A program made the position numbers and the translations under genes. A stretch of DNA of 64,000 nucleotides, taken from the NCBI RefSeq assembly GCF_026262505.1, contig NC_067207.1, positions 11,934,082-11,998,081 on the forward strand, given 5' to 3'. The stretch comes from Trichomonas vaginalis G3. Lineage: Eukaryota; Parabasalia; Trichomonadida; Trichomonadidae. Of this stretch, positions 48,647-59,492 are shown one piece after another; position 1 is the stretch's first letter, and every line of letters starts with the position of its first letter. A model generated the notes under the pieces. The model made no database searches, was not told the origin of the DNA, and saw only the letters and a list, made by a program, of their open reading frames with translations.

Positions 48647-51600
48647 ATGATTGATGCTGTTGCGTCCAAGATAATCAAGAAATACTTGAACGATTATATT
48701 GAAGACGTCAGCAAGAATCAGCTTGACATGAAAATTTGGAAAGGAGACGCAAATTTTCAAGATTTAATATTAAAAAAGACTGCATTGACTAATAATGGCA
48801 TACCACTTACAGTAACTAAAGGATTATTGAGTAAAATTCATGTTACATTTCCTTGGAAGAATCTTGCTCGTGATCCAACCATCATCAATATCAGTGATGT
48901 ATACATATTAGTTACACCAGATGCAGAAACAGTCATTAAGAATGATCTTCAAGCCGCCAACGAAGCATTTCATATTGGTACTTCTGAAGATGAAAAGAAA
49001 GCCAATGAAATTGCTTCAACTCTTCATAACTTAATCAATACAGTTATTGACAACTTGCACGTAAATATCACGAATATACACATCCGACTTGAATATAGTC
49101 TTAACGGTGCAAATATCTGCTTCGGATTTATTATTCCTTCAATACGTGTTTATTCAGTTGATGAAAATGGAAACGAAATCAAAGGCAAAAAGAAGAAAGG
49201 CCAGAATATGAAGAAGAATCTTGATATTTCAAAAGTTTCAATTTACTTTGACACTACAGATTTACCTATAGATCTTGATAAATTTACGGAGTTAATGAAA
49301 GAAAAGATGAGTGAAAACTTCCACCAATTCATTTTGCAGCCATTTTCTATCCACGCGAATTTAACTCATGACCGTTCGAAACACGCCCTATTTGAAACAA
49401 TTATATCTACAGTATTTGAAAACTTGCATCTTTCCTTCGATTTAATGCAATGCCATACAATCATTTTGATCAATAGAGCTTATGCAAATTTCCAAAAGCA
49501 AAGAAAGTTCGCGCACATCATCAAACCATCACCAGATGATAAAGCAATGTTCTTTAACTATCTCGCTAAATGCGCAATTGTCAAAGCAAGGCCAAACGAA
49601 TTTAATCCGAAATTAGCTTTAACTGTACTCAAAAACAGAAAGCAGTACTTACAGTTCTACAAAGAAAGGCATAAGAAGCACAAAATCATCCATTTGAAGA
49701 AAGATTTAGAACATCTTGAGAAAAAGATCGGAACAGAAGCCTCAAACATCCTTCGTAGGTATTCAGAGTCCATTATGTTAAGAGAAAAAAGCTCCCATAT
49801 TACAAACCAAATCGATATCAACGAATTAAAGAAATTAGTTGATCAATCCGAAAATGTTTTCCAAATGGAATCGATACAAATGGACTTCTTGATACCCAAA
49901 TTTGAAGTTGAAATCAATCTTTTCCAAGGAGAACCTTTGTACAAATTTATCATCGAAGGATTGAACGGAAACATGCAAAATAACAGCAAGAATGGATTCT
50001 TACAGACATTAACATGCACAATTATCAACGCTTACTCGTTCCCTGACCAAAAATCCGGTAATTATAATCTAAAAGATGCAATTAACATCTTTAAAACAGA
50101 AAAACCATCATTGGAGATGTCCAAAAACGATAAACTACTTAATGTCAAAGTCGATATCAACCCATGCACTTCAAAACTTGATATAAGATCTGTCAAAAAT
50201 TTACAATACTTTACAAGTGTCAAAAATCCAAGTTTAAGGACACAAACAACGGCGAACATTATTGATTTCGGTCAGCAGTTGCAGATCATCAGATCTATAA
50301 GAGGAATGAACTTCAACCTCAACGTGAAATCCTTCGATTACACAATGCCTTACATTGAAAATGATCTTGAAAAATTCGTCACTTTTTCAATTGAAAATAT
50401 TCAATTACAAACACGCCCGTTAAACGTGACAGAAAAATTTTTAGTTATTACAATATCTAATGAACTTACTATTAATTCATTTAGAGTTGACAATCAATCG
50501 TTAATTGACAAAATGACATTTTATTCAAACAATCAATTGACATTTGCCAAAGATGATTTTAATGTTGAGTTGAATATCGGATGTGGACTTAAAAACAGCA
50601 GATTGATAATCAACGAAAATTGTATTAATTCATTAAACAACGCGTTGAAATATCAATCATCCGTATTAGCAGCTTCTAATGACCAGAAACAACCAGAACA
50701 GAATGTTACTACTACTTACAACATAACGAGATTAACTTTCATGACTAATTTCTCTTTGAAAAATTTCAATGTCGATTTATACGAAAAAGAAATTTTGAGA
50801 TCAAGTTTCGAAATGAATGACATTGAGTGCAATTTCACTAAAACAAGAGATAACCAGATGACTGATATAACAGTTACTGATATGACCGCTGAACAATACA
50901 ACACCAACTACTTGAAACTGAAGAATACAATCATTTCTATGACAAAAGACAAAGTTTTGGTTCAATCTTCAACTCCTTTCATAGTTTTCGACCACCTTTG
51001 GATAAAATTTGTCCAAAAATCTTTCAACAAACTCATGTCAATCTCAGCTTCTCCACAAGAAGAAAACAAACAACAAAAACAAAACGAACCAGAAAATTTG
51101 TCAAATAAAAACGAAAATTTGACAAATAAAAATGGAAATTTGACAAATAAAAATGAAAATTTGACAAAAGTTGAAGAAGAACCATGGATGTTGGAGATTG
51201 ATATGAAGAAGCCGGTGATTGAGTTGGCAGCTGATTATGATAATATTGTATTGAACATGGAAAAGTTTTACATGGTTTCTGGAAAAGAGATGACAATAAA
51301 AATCGACAAAATCAGTGGAACAAGGAGAGATAAGATGTTTTTGAATGAATTGGATATACTAATTGACCAAAAAATTTCGGAAAAAGGATATTTGATGAAA
51401 CTAGACATTCCTTTCTTAGAAATTAACTTAGATACAGATAAATACCACTCAATTATGAATGCTATTTATTGGTATTTAGAAGTTACGTATAATCCAAACA
51501 TTCCTCCATCAGAAACTATCTGGGAATACGAAGTTTCAATAAAGAAAATTTCTTTGGGAGGATATTTATTCTATTCAAAGATATTTGATTCAATTCTAGA

Positions 51601-54600
51601 AGATGTTTTCGTTAAAACAACATCAAACTACAAACAATCAATAACTGATGTAACAATAGAAACCTTCAAAGGAAACTATTTGACACAGAACCAACCATTA
51701 TTTGTTGATTCCCAAAACCTTAAAATAACTTATGAAGGATACAAAGAAGATGCAAAATGTACTATCATTGGCGATGTCAAACAGTTTAATTTAACAAGAG
51801 AAGGATTCAATTGGTTAATAGGAATTCCTTTCCCTGCAACAGATCCTCCAGAAACTCCTCCACCTCCTTATCCAATTGATTTGAATATTAAATTAAGCGG
51901 TTTAGAAGCAATTTTAATTGATAATGGTGTTGAATATTTCAAGGCAAATACTCATGGTGTTTCCATGACAGGTGTTTATAACAACGCTGTTGCTCTTGAT
52001 ATTGATTTGCCTGATCTAAAAACAGAAACATCTTATATGTCAGATGTCACGTTTCTTGACACTTCACTTTTGAAACTTCATTATGAAAACTACGCAATAG
52101 ATTTAGTTTTCGATGAAATGAACTTGAATACAGCAATAATTCCTCTCAAAACATTACTTGATAGTTTCTCACAAACATTTTATTGGATGAATAACCCGAA
52201 TTCTGAAAATATCGATCAAGAAGATTTGGGTTGGACTTTAGGTTTGTCACTTTTATCTAAATCAATTCGAACAAACCTGTTCAATTTGAAGAACGAGAAA
52301 ACACTTGATATTTTGATTGAAAACTTAAAGTTTTGTATCAAATGTGTACAAAAACATGCTGCTGTTTCTTTGGACAAAATCGATGTCAAACTAGAAAATA
52401 ATGATGTTTTTGTTTTGAACAATTTTATTGCTGCTGTATCTTTCATTGAGAATGACATTCCTCCTCAAATCGAAGATATATTTGCTGAGAAACATATCTA
52501 TTGCATGAGAGGTTTCGATTTCTCAAAGAACTCTTCAACAATGTCTGTAAATAATATTTATGTTAAATACAGACATCAAACAGCTCAAGCAATCTTGGAG
52601 TGCATTCCTTTCTCTGATTCTCCAAATAAGCCAAAACAAACTCTCTCGTCTACTGCTTCTTCAGAGACTTCTTCTGTTGTTTCTTCGTCGCCTTCAAAAG
52701 TCATATCGAATTACCAACCAAAAGCGGTTTTGTCGATAAACGAAATTTCCATTGTTTTCGTCATTTTCGAGCCATTGGCAAACATCAAAGTAACAAATGT
52801 CAACGCAGGTTTCAGCACAATATGGAGTGCAACTGTTGGCGGATTAGCAATTTCACCAGGTCTTACAAACAACTCAATGATTGTTTGTCCAGTTGACAAA
52901 GAATTTTTCAGGTTCGAAATGAAAGGCGAAGATTTCGCAATGTCGTTAATCGAAAGCGAAGTTAACTTCAACTATTCATTTTGGCTTGGATTACTATCAT
53001 TTGTCATGAGATCTCCTTTGATTATGTCTGCTTACCAATCAGAAACAAATGAATCAAATGAAGAGGAAGTGAAAAGTGAAGTAAAAAGTGCCAAACCTAA
53101 TTTATCATTAAAATTCAATGCTCCTCATTTAAGGCTGAAATTACCAACGAAATCAAAGAGCGGAACAAGGCATTGGGTTAATTTAGAGTTCAACACTTTG
53201 GTGAAGATGTCAAGTGATGTCTTTTCAGTCAATGTTTCACAATGCAAATTATATATTTCAATAGACAAAATCGTTTATCCTCCAATTTTCGAAAATTTGT
53301 CAGTTAAATATGAAAACGTAACAAAATCCAATGGAAAAATATCTAATAGAATTGAGTTATCTGATTTCCTTTGGCAGATCAGTGCTGCTGATATTATTTT
53401 GTTCAATAACATCAGAAGCGAAGTCCAAGAAGTTGTTTCCAAATTGAGATTTCCACTTCCAACAAGTGCAGAAAAAGGAAATACTTCTGTATCGTTTATT
53501 AAATTCAGTTCCGGCAATTTGCAGTTGATTATGTGCAGAGATAATAGGAGTTCCACCAAATGCATACCAATGTTTAAAGTTGTCATTCCTCCAATCAACT
53601 TTAAACTCAGTTCTTCATCTGAATTCAACGCCGTGGCAATAAACATCAATCCTTACACGACGTATTTCAATGAAACAACAGGAAACTACGACCAAATCAT
53701 CGAGCCAATCGATTTGAACATCATCGCAGCATTGAACGAGAACTCAGTTAATTTCATGTTGAAATGCGCTGAAACAGTAAACATCAATTTGCCTTTGATG
53801 GCTGTTTTACAATACATGAAAATGTGGGATGATATAAAGTCTGGAATGGATGGAGCGATAAACTGTGATGATTTACCATCATTCTGGCTGTCAAACAGAT
53901 TGGGAGATGATGTACAATACATCATAGCTCAGGATGAATCGAAAGATGGAATGATAATGATGCTGGCTCAAGAACAAGCTATTCCAATTTACAATATTGA
54001 TATGAATTGTAGAATTTCGGTTTTGTTTGGCAAAAATTCCGTTTACTTTTCTCCATCTATATTGAATTACCCGACATTACTTAATGAAACAGTATCCGCT
54101 GTCAAGAAGCCTTACAAAGGTGGAATGATGGTAGAATTATCAACACCAAGTGAAGTGGAAAATTGCTTGGGAATAAATTTGATCGTTTTTGTAAAGAACG
54201 ATAAACAATTTGTCCAAAACACTAAACTGAGACCAGGCGAGAGATACCAATTGGTTTGGACATCCCAGAAGAAGGAGACATCATTGATATTCGTTGGAGA
54301 AGGTTCAGACGCAAGTTCTGGTCATTACGAAATTATTTTCTCTCCAAAAATTGACAAACCAATTTCTTTCAAAATTTTCTATAAGAAGACACAGATTTTT
54401 GTGAGAAGAACTGCAAGAACAGACAGAGCAACAGGTCGTAGGATCTTTGCAATTGAGCCCTGTTGTTATTTGACTTCTTATTTACCATTACCTTTGCAAG
54501 CAATTCCTTTCGAAGGACAAATTCCTTTGGTTTTGCAACAAGGAACTAAAACAGAGGATTTATTCATCGATACATCACAAAGAAAGGCCAAACTCGTAAT

Positions 54601-57157
54601 CTCTTTGGATGGAGACACTTTCAACACTTGGACAATCTATCTGAGAGAAAGAAATCCTCAAGTTTTCTCTTTAATCGACCCATTATCAAGAAAAACCGTT
54701 AATTTGGCGGTTAGAGTTGATGCTCCGATAGAAAATGATGACAATATGCTCCAAATAAACATTTACTCGCCATCAATCATTTTCTCAAGTGTCAAAAAAC
54801 CGATAACCGTCGAAACCGTTGGCAAAAAGTCACAATCAGTTAAAGTTGATGACAGATTATTTGGAATGGTTTGTCCAGACAGTTTCGAGAGCGACAAGAC
54901 AGTTGAAGCAACAATTTTGATGGAAGAAACAAAGAGAAGTGAACCAATCAATCTTTTGGTCACTCAAAATAGGTCACTTTTCTTGAAAACCGAAATTCCT
55001 GACATATTTAGACCATTGAGAATTGATATTTCACAAAAGGATGAATGCTCAGTGTTAACAATAAGTGAAATGATCATTGTCAAGAACTGTTTGCCGTTTT
55101 CTATTGGTTTGCAACCGATTTTGGAAATTCCGAAATCATTTACAGAATCAGAAGAAGAAAACTCCAAAAACTTGAAGATGCATGGCCCAGGAAGTGTTGT
55201 TTTGGAAGGAGAAACAAAAGAAATACAACATGTTACACAATCAGGATGTTTCATGTTGAGTGTCTTTGGTTTCTTGACAACTCCTGCTCTTTGTTTAATA
55301 AAGAAACAAAGAACAGTTTTCAGAGTTTCTTCCGACAAAAAATTCTTCATCATTGAATTGGAAGTTTTCGATGACGGATGCTCATTCTATTGCGTTTTCA
55401 AGAAATCCAAGTTCCCGACACCTTTCGTCATCACAAATGACTTGGAAGTTCCTATTTCTGTCTATCACATCATTCCTCGTCATTCTTTCAATGTTTATCC
55501 ACTTTCTACTTCTATTTTTGCTTTTGATGAACCATTTGCTTATCCTTGTTTGAAGATTCTTGTCAATGGAAAGCTCCTCAACATTTCTTTGATAGAAGAC
55601 ACTGGTTTTGTTGAGTTGATTTCCAGCACACAAGAACAGAAGTATTACGTGGCAATTAGAATGACAAGTGAAGGTTTTAGAACAGTTATTTTGTCAGATA
55701 AAATCTGGGAAGAGAAAGAGAAGTTTTCGATGAACATTTCATTGACATTTGCGGGATTTGCGATCTCAATGATTGATGAATACATGAGAGAACTGTTTCT
55801 ACTTTCATTGAATGATGTTTCAGGATCATTTGATTCAGGAGCTAAAGGAAGTTGCCTCAAAATCAAAGTGAATGAAATGCAACTCGATGATCAACACACA
55901 TTCAGTGAAACACCAAATGTTTTGTCAGGAAGAATGAATGGAAAAACTCCTTTCTTCCAAATGGAAATGGTTCTACCACCAAATATTCTTATGTTCACAA
56001 GTTTCGACTATTTAAGAATCAATATAGAGAGAATTGATGCAAATCTTGATATCAATTTCTTGGCAGATGTTTATAATAATTTAAGTGTTTTGTTGGAACA
56101 AATAAGTTACAAGATTGAACCAAAATTACCTCTACAAAACACTTCATCTGTTTCTAGATCTGCAAATGTTTCATGGCTTGAAGTTTCTCCTATCTTCATA
56201 TATACGGCGTTTAGAACTTCATCGAATAGACCATGTGAAACAAAGAAGTTCCCTTATTCCAGTTTCATTCCAAGTATTTCAGGAGTTTTTGAAATTCCTG
56301 GTGTTTTGTTGGGCCAAGTTTCTGACACTTTACAAAATATTATTGACAAAATATCAGGTGATTTCAAAACAGAAGTTTTCAAGCAGTTCATTAAAATGCT
56401 TGGCTTCAGTGGCTCTATTTTAGATGGTCTTGGAGTCAGTCAAAGAATTGCTGAATATTTAGGAATCAAAATGGTTTCTGAACTTAATTCCGAAGAAGAT
56501 GAATCATCCAAATTATCTCAGAACACAAGCGATGTCTACGAGAACAGAGTGAATGTCATTGGAGTGTTCAGCAAAGAGAGTTTGGAGCTGATCAGTAGAA
56601 GAGCAAATTACTTCAGAGCAATGCCAAGTGAAATCATTTCTGTTCTGATGGAAAACAAACACATCGAAAATCTCCAAGTAAAAAGAGTTGGAAGAGGTGT
56701 TTTCGGTGTTTGGAACGAGCCAAGCGATGCAGAAGATAAAACAGCAGTTGTGTTGAAACAAAGAAGACTTCCAAGAGCATTTCCACTCAATAAAATCGAG
56801 AAATACTCAACAGAGGCAAGTACTATGCAAAACAAACTACAACTGGCACTTAAAAACGAGTCAGAAAACAGACAGGAAAGGATAAGAATGCTTCTGAATC
56901 CACACGACGAAACATATGTTTGTATCACTGATTCCCTTTTAGTTGTAATGAATAAGAATGATCCAAAGAAAGTCATGAGAACTTATATTTCTCAAGGAAC
57001 ATTTTCGATTTTGGCAAATAACAGTGTTAAGATCAAAACAAACAAAGGAACAACAATTAATATTCCTTACCAGAGCGAAAAAGAAGCAGAAGAGACATGC
57101 GCTTTCTTGAACAGCCAAAAGTTGGCACTTCAAATATTCGAATTCTCATTGATCTAA
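48647..57157 (+). CDS. VPS13: VPS13-like bridge lipid-transfer protein
   Basis: 2,836 residues, one exon. VPS13 proteins are rod-shaped bridges that move phospholipids between membranes at contact sites. The chorein N-terminus is clear at about 1-110: MIDAVASKIIKKYLNDYIED, then LDMKIWKGDANFQDLILKK and LLSKIHVTFPWKNL. The long middle is the repetitive beta-rich groove region. A low-complexity NLTNKNE heptad run interrupts it at about 817-841. From about 1,930 (LTSYLPLPLQAIPFEGQIPL) comes the adaptor-binding (VAB/SHR-BD) part. Near the end PHDETYVCITDSLLVVMNKN is the PH-like C-terminal domain. ATG at 48,647, with TAA at 57,155. No competing upstream ATG. Class sure; which VPS13 paralogue is open. 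Confidence 0.9.
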   Translation: MIDAVASKIIKKYLNDYIEDVSKNQLDMKIWKGDANFQDLILKKTALTNNGIPLTVTKGLLSKIHVTFPWKNLARDPTIINISDVYILVTPDAETVIKNDLQAANEAFHIGTSEDEKKANEIASTLHNLINTVIDNLHVNITNIHIRLEYSLNGANICFGFIIPSIRVYSVDENGNEIKGKKKKGQNMKKNLDISKVSIYFDTTDLPIDLDKFTELMKEKMSENFHQFILQPFSIHANLTHDRSKHALFETIISTVFENLHLSFDLMQCHTIILINRAYANFQKQRKFAHIIKPSPDDKAMFFNYLAKCAIVKARPNEFNPKLALTVLKNRKQYLQFYKERHKKHKIIHLKKDLEHLEKKIGTEASNILRRYSESIMLREKSSHITNQIDINELKKLVDQSENVFQMESIQMDFLIPKFEVEINLFQGEPLYKFIIEGLNGNMQNNSKNGFLQTLTCTIINAYSFPDQKSGNYNLKDAINIFKTEKPSLEMSKNDKLLNVKVDINPCTSKLDIRSVKNLQYFTSVKNPSLRTQTTANIIDFGQQLQIIRSIRGMNFNLNVKSFDYTMPYIENDLEKFVTFSIENIQLQTRPLNVTEKFLVITISNELTINSFRVDNQSLIDKMTFYSNNQLTFAKDDFNVELNIGCGLKNSRLIINENCINSLNNALKYQSSVLAASNDQKQPEQNVTTTYNITRLTFMTNFSLKNFNVDLYEKEILRSSFEMNDIECNFTKTRDNQMTDITVTDMTAEQYNTNYLKLKNTIISMTKDKVLVQSSTPFIVFDHLWIKFVQKSFNKLMSISASPQEENKQQKQNEPENLSNKNENLTNKNGNLTNKNENLTKVEEEPWMLEIDMKKPVIELAADYDNIVLNMEKFYMVSGKEMTIKIDKISGTRRDKMFLNELDILIDQKISEKGYLMKLDIPFLEINLDTDKYHSIMNAIYWYLEVTYNPNIPPSETIWEYEVSIKKISLGGYLFYSKIFDSILEDVFVKTTSNYKQSITDVTIETFKGNYLTQNQPLFVDSQNLKITYEGYKEDAKCTIIGDVKQFNLTREGFNWLIGIPFPATDPPETPPPPYPIDLNIKLSGLEAILIDNGVEYFKANTHGVSMTGVYNNAVALDIDLPDLKTETSYMSDVTFLDTSLLKLHYENYAIDLVFDEMNLNTAIIPLKTLLDSFSQTFYWMNNPNSENIDQEDLGWTLGLSLLSKSIRTNLFNLKNEKTLDILIENLKFCIKCVQKHAAVSLDKIDVKLENNDVFVLNNFIAAVSFIENDIPPQIEDIFAEKHIYCMRGFDFSKNSSTMSVNNIYVKYRHQTAQAILECIPFSDSPNKPKQTLSSTASSETSSVVSSSPSKVISNYQPKAVLSINEISIVFVIFEPLANIKVTNVNAGFSTIWSATVGGLAISPGLTNNSMIVCPVDKEFFRFEMKGEDFAMSLIESEVNFNYSFWLGLLSFVMRSPLIMSAYQSETNESNEEEVKSEVKSAKPNLSLKFNAPHLRLKLPTKSKSGTRHWVNLEFNTLVKMSSDVFSVNVSQCKLYISIDKIVYPPIFENLSVKYENVTKSNGKISNRIELSDFLWQISAADIILFNNIRSEVQEVVSKLRFPLPTSAEKGNTSVSFIKFSSGNLQLIMCRDNRSSTKCIPMFKVVIPPINFKLSSSSEFNAVAININPYTTYFNETTGNYDQIIEPIDLNIIAALNENSVNFMLKCAETVNINLPLMAVLQYMKMWDDIKSGMDGAINCDDLPSFWLSNRLGDDVQYIIAQDESKDGMIMMLAQEQAIPIYNIDMNCRISVLFGKNSVYFSPSILNYPTLLNETVSAVKKPYKGGMMVELSTPSEVENCLGINLIVFVKNDKQFVQNTKLRPGERYQLVWTSQKKETSLIFVGEGSDASSGHYEIIFSPKIDKPISFKIFYKKTQIFVRRTARTDRATGRRIFAIEPCCYLTSYLPLPLQAIPFEGQIPLVLQQGTKTEDLFIDTSQRKAKLVISLDGDTFNTWTIYLRERNPQVFSLIDPLSRKTVNLAVRVDAPIENDDNMLQINIYSPSIIFSSVKKPITVETVGKKSQSVKVDDRLFGMVCPDSFESDKTVEATILMEETKRSEPINLLVTQNRSLFLKTEIPDIFRPLRIDISQKDECSVLTISEMIIVKNCLPFSIGLQPILEIPKSFTESEEENSKNLKMHGPGSVVLEGETKEIQHVTQSGCFMLSVFGFLTTPALCLIKKQRTVFRVSSDKKFFIIELEVFDDGCSFYCVFKKSKFPTPFVITNDLEVPISVYHIIPRHSFNVYPLSTSIFAFDEPFAYPCLKILVNGKLLNISLIEDTGFVELISSTQEQKYYVAIRMTSEGFRTVILSDKIWEEKEKFSMNISLTFAGFAISMIDEYMRELFLLSLNDVSGSFDSGAKGSCLKIKVNEMQLDDQHTFSETPNVLSGRMNGKTPFFQMEMVLPPNILMFTSFDYLRINIERIDANLDINFLADVYNNLSVLLEQISYKIEPKLPLQNTSSVSRSANVSWLEVSPIFIYTAFRTSSNRPCETKKFPYSSFIPSISGVFEIPGVLLGQVSDTLQNIIDKISGDFKTEVFKQFIKMLGFSGSILDGLGVSQRIAEYLGIKMVSELNSEEDESSKLSQNTSDVYENRVNVIGVFSKESLELISRRANYFRAMPSEIISVLMENKHIENLQVKRVGRGVFGVWNEPSDAEDKTAVVLKQRRLPRAFPLNKIEKYSTEASTMQNKLQLALKNESENRQERIRMLLNPHDETYVCITDSLLVVMNKNDPKKVMRTYISQGTFSILANNSVKIKTNKGTTINIPYQSEKEAEETCAFLNSQKLALQIFEFSLI
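51095..51169 (+). repeat. 21-bp microrepeat inside the VPS13-like gene
   Basis: Three full copies and part of a fourth of a 21-bp unit coding for NLTNKNE (first copy NLSNKNE). In-frame, near-identical, so a recent slippage expansion in a linker. Confidence 0.9.
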
Positions 57158-57838
57158 TTTTTATTTATTTCTTAATAAATGTTTTTTTATATGTTTGTAT
57201 GATAACTAACAATCGGATTTTTTTATTGATATCATTTCCTTTTGTCTTTGAAAGAGTTATTGAGCAAACATTAATGATTTTCTTTTTCTCTTTGACAATA
57301 TTTTCGTCTCTCATTCATTCATAGACGAATTTATTCTTAAAAAAAAACTTCAAATTCATAGTGAACTTACGACCATTTCGCAGCTACAAACTCGTATACG
57401 GCTATGTAGTGATTTTTGAGTAGTTTACATAGGGCATAAAGAGAAGACTTCAAATTGAAATAACAGTTTTCTGAGATTTTAACACAAGTACCAAATTTTG
57501 ATAGCTCTTTATTAGAATTCCAAATAAGTATCTTTATAAAAACTAAAGAAGCATTTTAATATGGAGTAATGTTCATTATAAGAAACAAAACATATTGTTG
57601 TGCAAATCTTTAAAGCTTAACAGCGTAGATCAATAACAAATTACCATTTCGGCAAGGAAATATACGGAAAACATCTTAATATATAGGCTTCCGTTCTAAA
57701 GTTATACTATTATTAAAGAAAATATAACTGAAGATTTTTTTGATTGTCTTTGGATATTGTTACATCCTAATATATATCAATATCCATAAATAACCATTGA
57801 ACTAGTTCTTTTCTATTAATACAAAAATAATTTTGGAA
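57158..57838. other. Convergent 3' spacer
   Basis: About 680 bp between the VPS13-like gene and the glycosyltransferase-like gene. A+T-rich; nothing recognised. Confidence 0.5.
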
Positions 57839-58912
57839 TTATCTTGGAGGCTCCAGAGTTTTTTGAGGTAAAATAAACTCACCAAATCCAATTATTGGAA
57901 TCTCTTCTTTCTTGAGTACTTTTCCGACTTTGAAATTAGGGCAGATGATTTTATTACGATCTGTTAAATTATGCCAACGATTGTATTGATGAATAAGAAG
58001 AGGATCTGAATGCTTTGGACCATGCATTACGCCGTTATCATCTAAAATGCATTTCAGCTTTTTACAGCAAAAATGCATTGTTAAATATTCGGAATCACAA
58101 TTTAGTTTGTGTATATCGAGTCCTGCGCTCTTGAATGTACCATTATAAAATAAATAATTATGATGAGCTTGATCTAAGCTGTGGCCAAAACATTCTGCCC
58201 ATTTTTCAGTATTCAAGAGAATTTTAAGATATTCGAAGTACGCACGACTTCCCCCTATTGTAACTCCACTGCAAGATACTGTTTCATCTTCTATTCTATG
58301 CAGTTTCTGAGGGCCATAACATTGATTTATCCAAGATGAAGTCCATAAAGAATTCTTAATACTAACATGTTCAACAGTGAAATATAATTTGTTTCTCGAG
58401 ATTTTCTCTGAAAAAGGATCTCCTTGGAATATTACATCAAATGAATCTGTATGCAGCACTCGATCTACTTCATTAACATGCTCTTTTAGCCATTGATATT
58501 CAAAATAATACCTTGATAGCTTAGGTGCAGACTTTATAACATCGTTTGTATATTTAACAAAAACTGGTTCAATGGAGCAAGCATTAAAAAGATAAAGCAA
58601 ATCATTAGTTAGAGTCTTTTCTTCTTCCAAAAACAAAATAACACGCGCTTTAGATTGTGTTGATCTTAGAGTACGAATGAAGTATTGCAATCTCTTATAT
58701 TCCGAAAGAGCTGATGTTAGTATTACATCTCTTGATGAAGAAGTAGTGCTATTTGATACCAGAGGTATATTGCATACTGGACACGTTAATATTTCTTTTT
58801 CTGATGAACTTTTACTTTTATATATTAGTATAGTACATATGGCTACCAAAACTATACAAGGAACAAAAATATATCGTTTAATAGTATGCAATAAATGTCT
58901 TGTTTTCTTCAT
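57839..58912 (-). CDS. Type II membrane protein, glycosyltransferase-like
   Basis: 357 residues. A basic head (MKKTRHLLHTIKR) precedes one membrane helix at about 14-31 (YIFVPCIVLVAICTILIY), the layout of Golgi type II glycosyltransferases. The lumenal part has a CPVC pair at about 44-47, several Cys residues and a likely donor-site motif DRVLHTDSFDVIFQGDPF at about 149-166, where Asp-Ser-Phe-Asp fits the acidic motif of GT-A enzymes. Other segments (RVILFLEEEKTLTND, SGVTIGGSRAYFEYLKILL, LDQAHHNYLFYNGTF) resemble a family of uncharacterised transferases. Sugar and acceptor unknown. ATG 58,910-58,912. The start lies 58 bp from TAF12 on the other strand. Confidence 0.6.
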   Translation of the reverse strand: MKKTRHLLHTIKRYIFVPCIVLVAICTILIYKSKSSSEKEILTCPVCNIPLVSNSTTSSSRDVILTSALSEYKRLQYFIRTLRSTQSKARVILFLEEEKTLTNDLLYLFNACSIEPVFVKYTNDVIKSAPKLSRYYFEYQWLKEHVNEVDRVLHTDSFDVIFQGDPFSEKISRNKLYFTVEHVSIKNSLWTSSWINQCYGPQKLHRIEDETVSCSGVTIGGSRAYFEYLKILLNTEKWAECFGHSLDQAHHNYLFYNGTFKSAGLDIHKLNCDSEYLTMHFCCKKLKCILDDNGVMHGPKHSDPLLIHQYNRWHNLTDRNKIICPNFKVGKVLKKEEIPIIGFGEFILPQKTLEPPR

Positions 58913-58970
58913 CTGTCACTTTTTGAATTTCCCAAATTTAAATAAGAAAGAGACCCTATTTTAGTTCAGA
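58913..58970. promoter_or_regulatory. 58-bp bidirectional promoter
   Basis: Separates the glycosyltransferase-like gene (minus) and TAF12 (plus). A GTCACTTTTTG motif lies at about 58,916-58,926; read on the minus strand it is AAAAGTGAC, 3 bp above that ATG. TTCAG lies immediately before the TAF12 ATG. Both genes must share this tiny region. Confidence 0.45.
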
Positions 58971-59330
58971 ATGAGTGATCCTAATTCTCAATCAACTAAA
59001 GTATTTACTCCAGGAGCCATTCAAGGAATGATCAAGAAAATAGACAAGGATGCAATAATTTCCCCTGATGCCGAAGTTTTAGTCCAAAAAATTGCGGAGA
59101 TCTTTATCAATGATGTTTGCACAGCCGCTTTTGAAGAATGCAAACTCGAAGAATCTGATAGCTTGAAACCAAACGATATACATGTAATATTACAGCAGCA
59201 ATTTGATTTAATGCTTCCAGGTGATATTGGAATCGATGACGATGAAAATCACATGGCAAAACCTTTACAAGATTATACAGACAAATTAATAGAAGTTAGA
59301 AAATATCTTTCAAGTCATCATGACGAATAA
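58971..59330 (+). CDS. TAF12: TFIID subunit TAF12
   Basis: 119 residues. TAF12 is a histone-fold subunit of TFIID (and SAGA) that pairs with TAF4. The fold covers about 11-88: GAIQGMIKKIDKDAIISPDAEVLVQKIAEIFINDVCTAAFE (in part) then SDSLKPNDIHVILQQQFDLMLPG, the last motif matching the family ending of QWNMWIPGF. The N-terminal low-complexity region of animal TAF12 is absent, so this is a minimal version. A short Asp-rich stretch follows (IDDDENHM). ATG at 58,971. It converges with RPL12 (162 bp between stops). Confidence 0.85.
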   Translation: MSDPNSQSTKVFTPGAIQGMIKKIDKDAIISPDAEVLVQKIAEIFINDVCTAAFEECKLEESDSLKPNDIHVILQQQFDLMLPGDIGIDDDENHMAKPLQDYTDKLIEVRKYLSSHHDE

Positions 59331-59492
59331 ATTTGTTTTTTAATATTATAGACAAAAAAAAAGTAGAAGTTATCAATTATTATATTACATCCTATCATTT
59401 GCTACTACAGCAAGTGATAAAAGATGTTTTTGTTATGTTAATGATAAAAATAATATTAAATATTGAATCTTTTATAATCGTCAAGTATTATT

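Noticed and set aside
49843-57133. Many antisense frames of 60-130 codons inside the VPS13-like gene
   Set aside because: They are shadows of a single long coding sequence and carry no domains.
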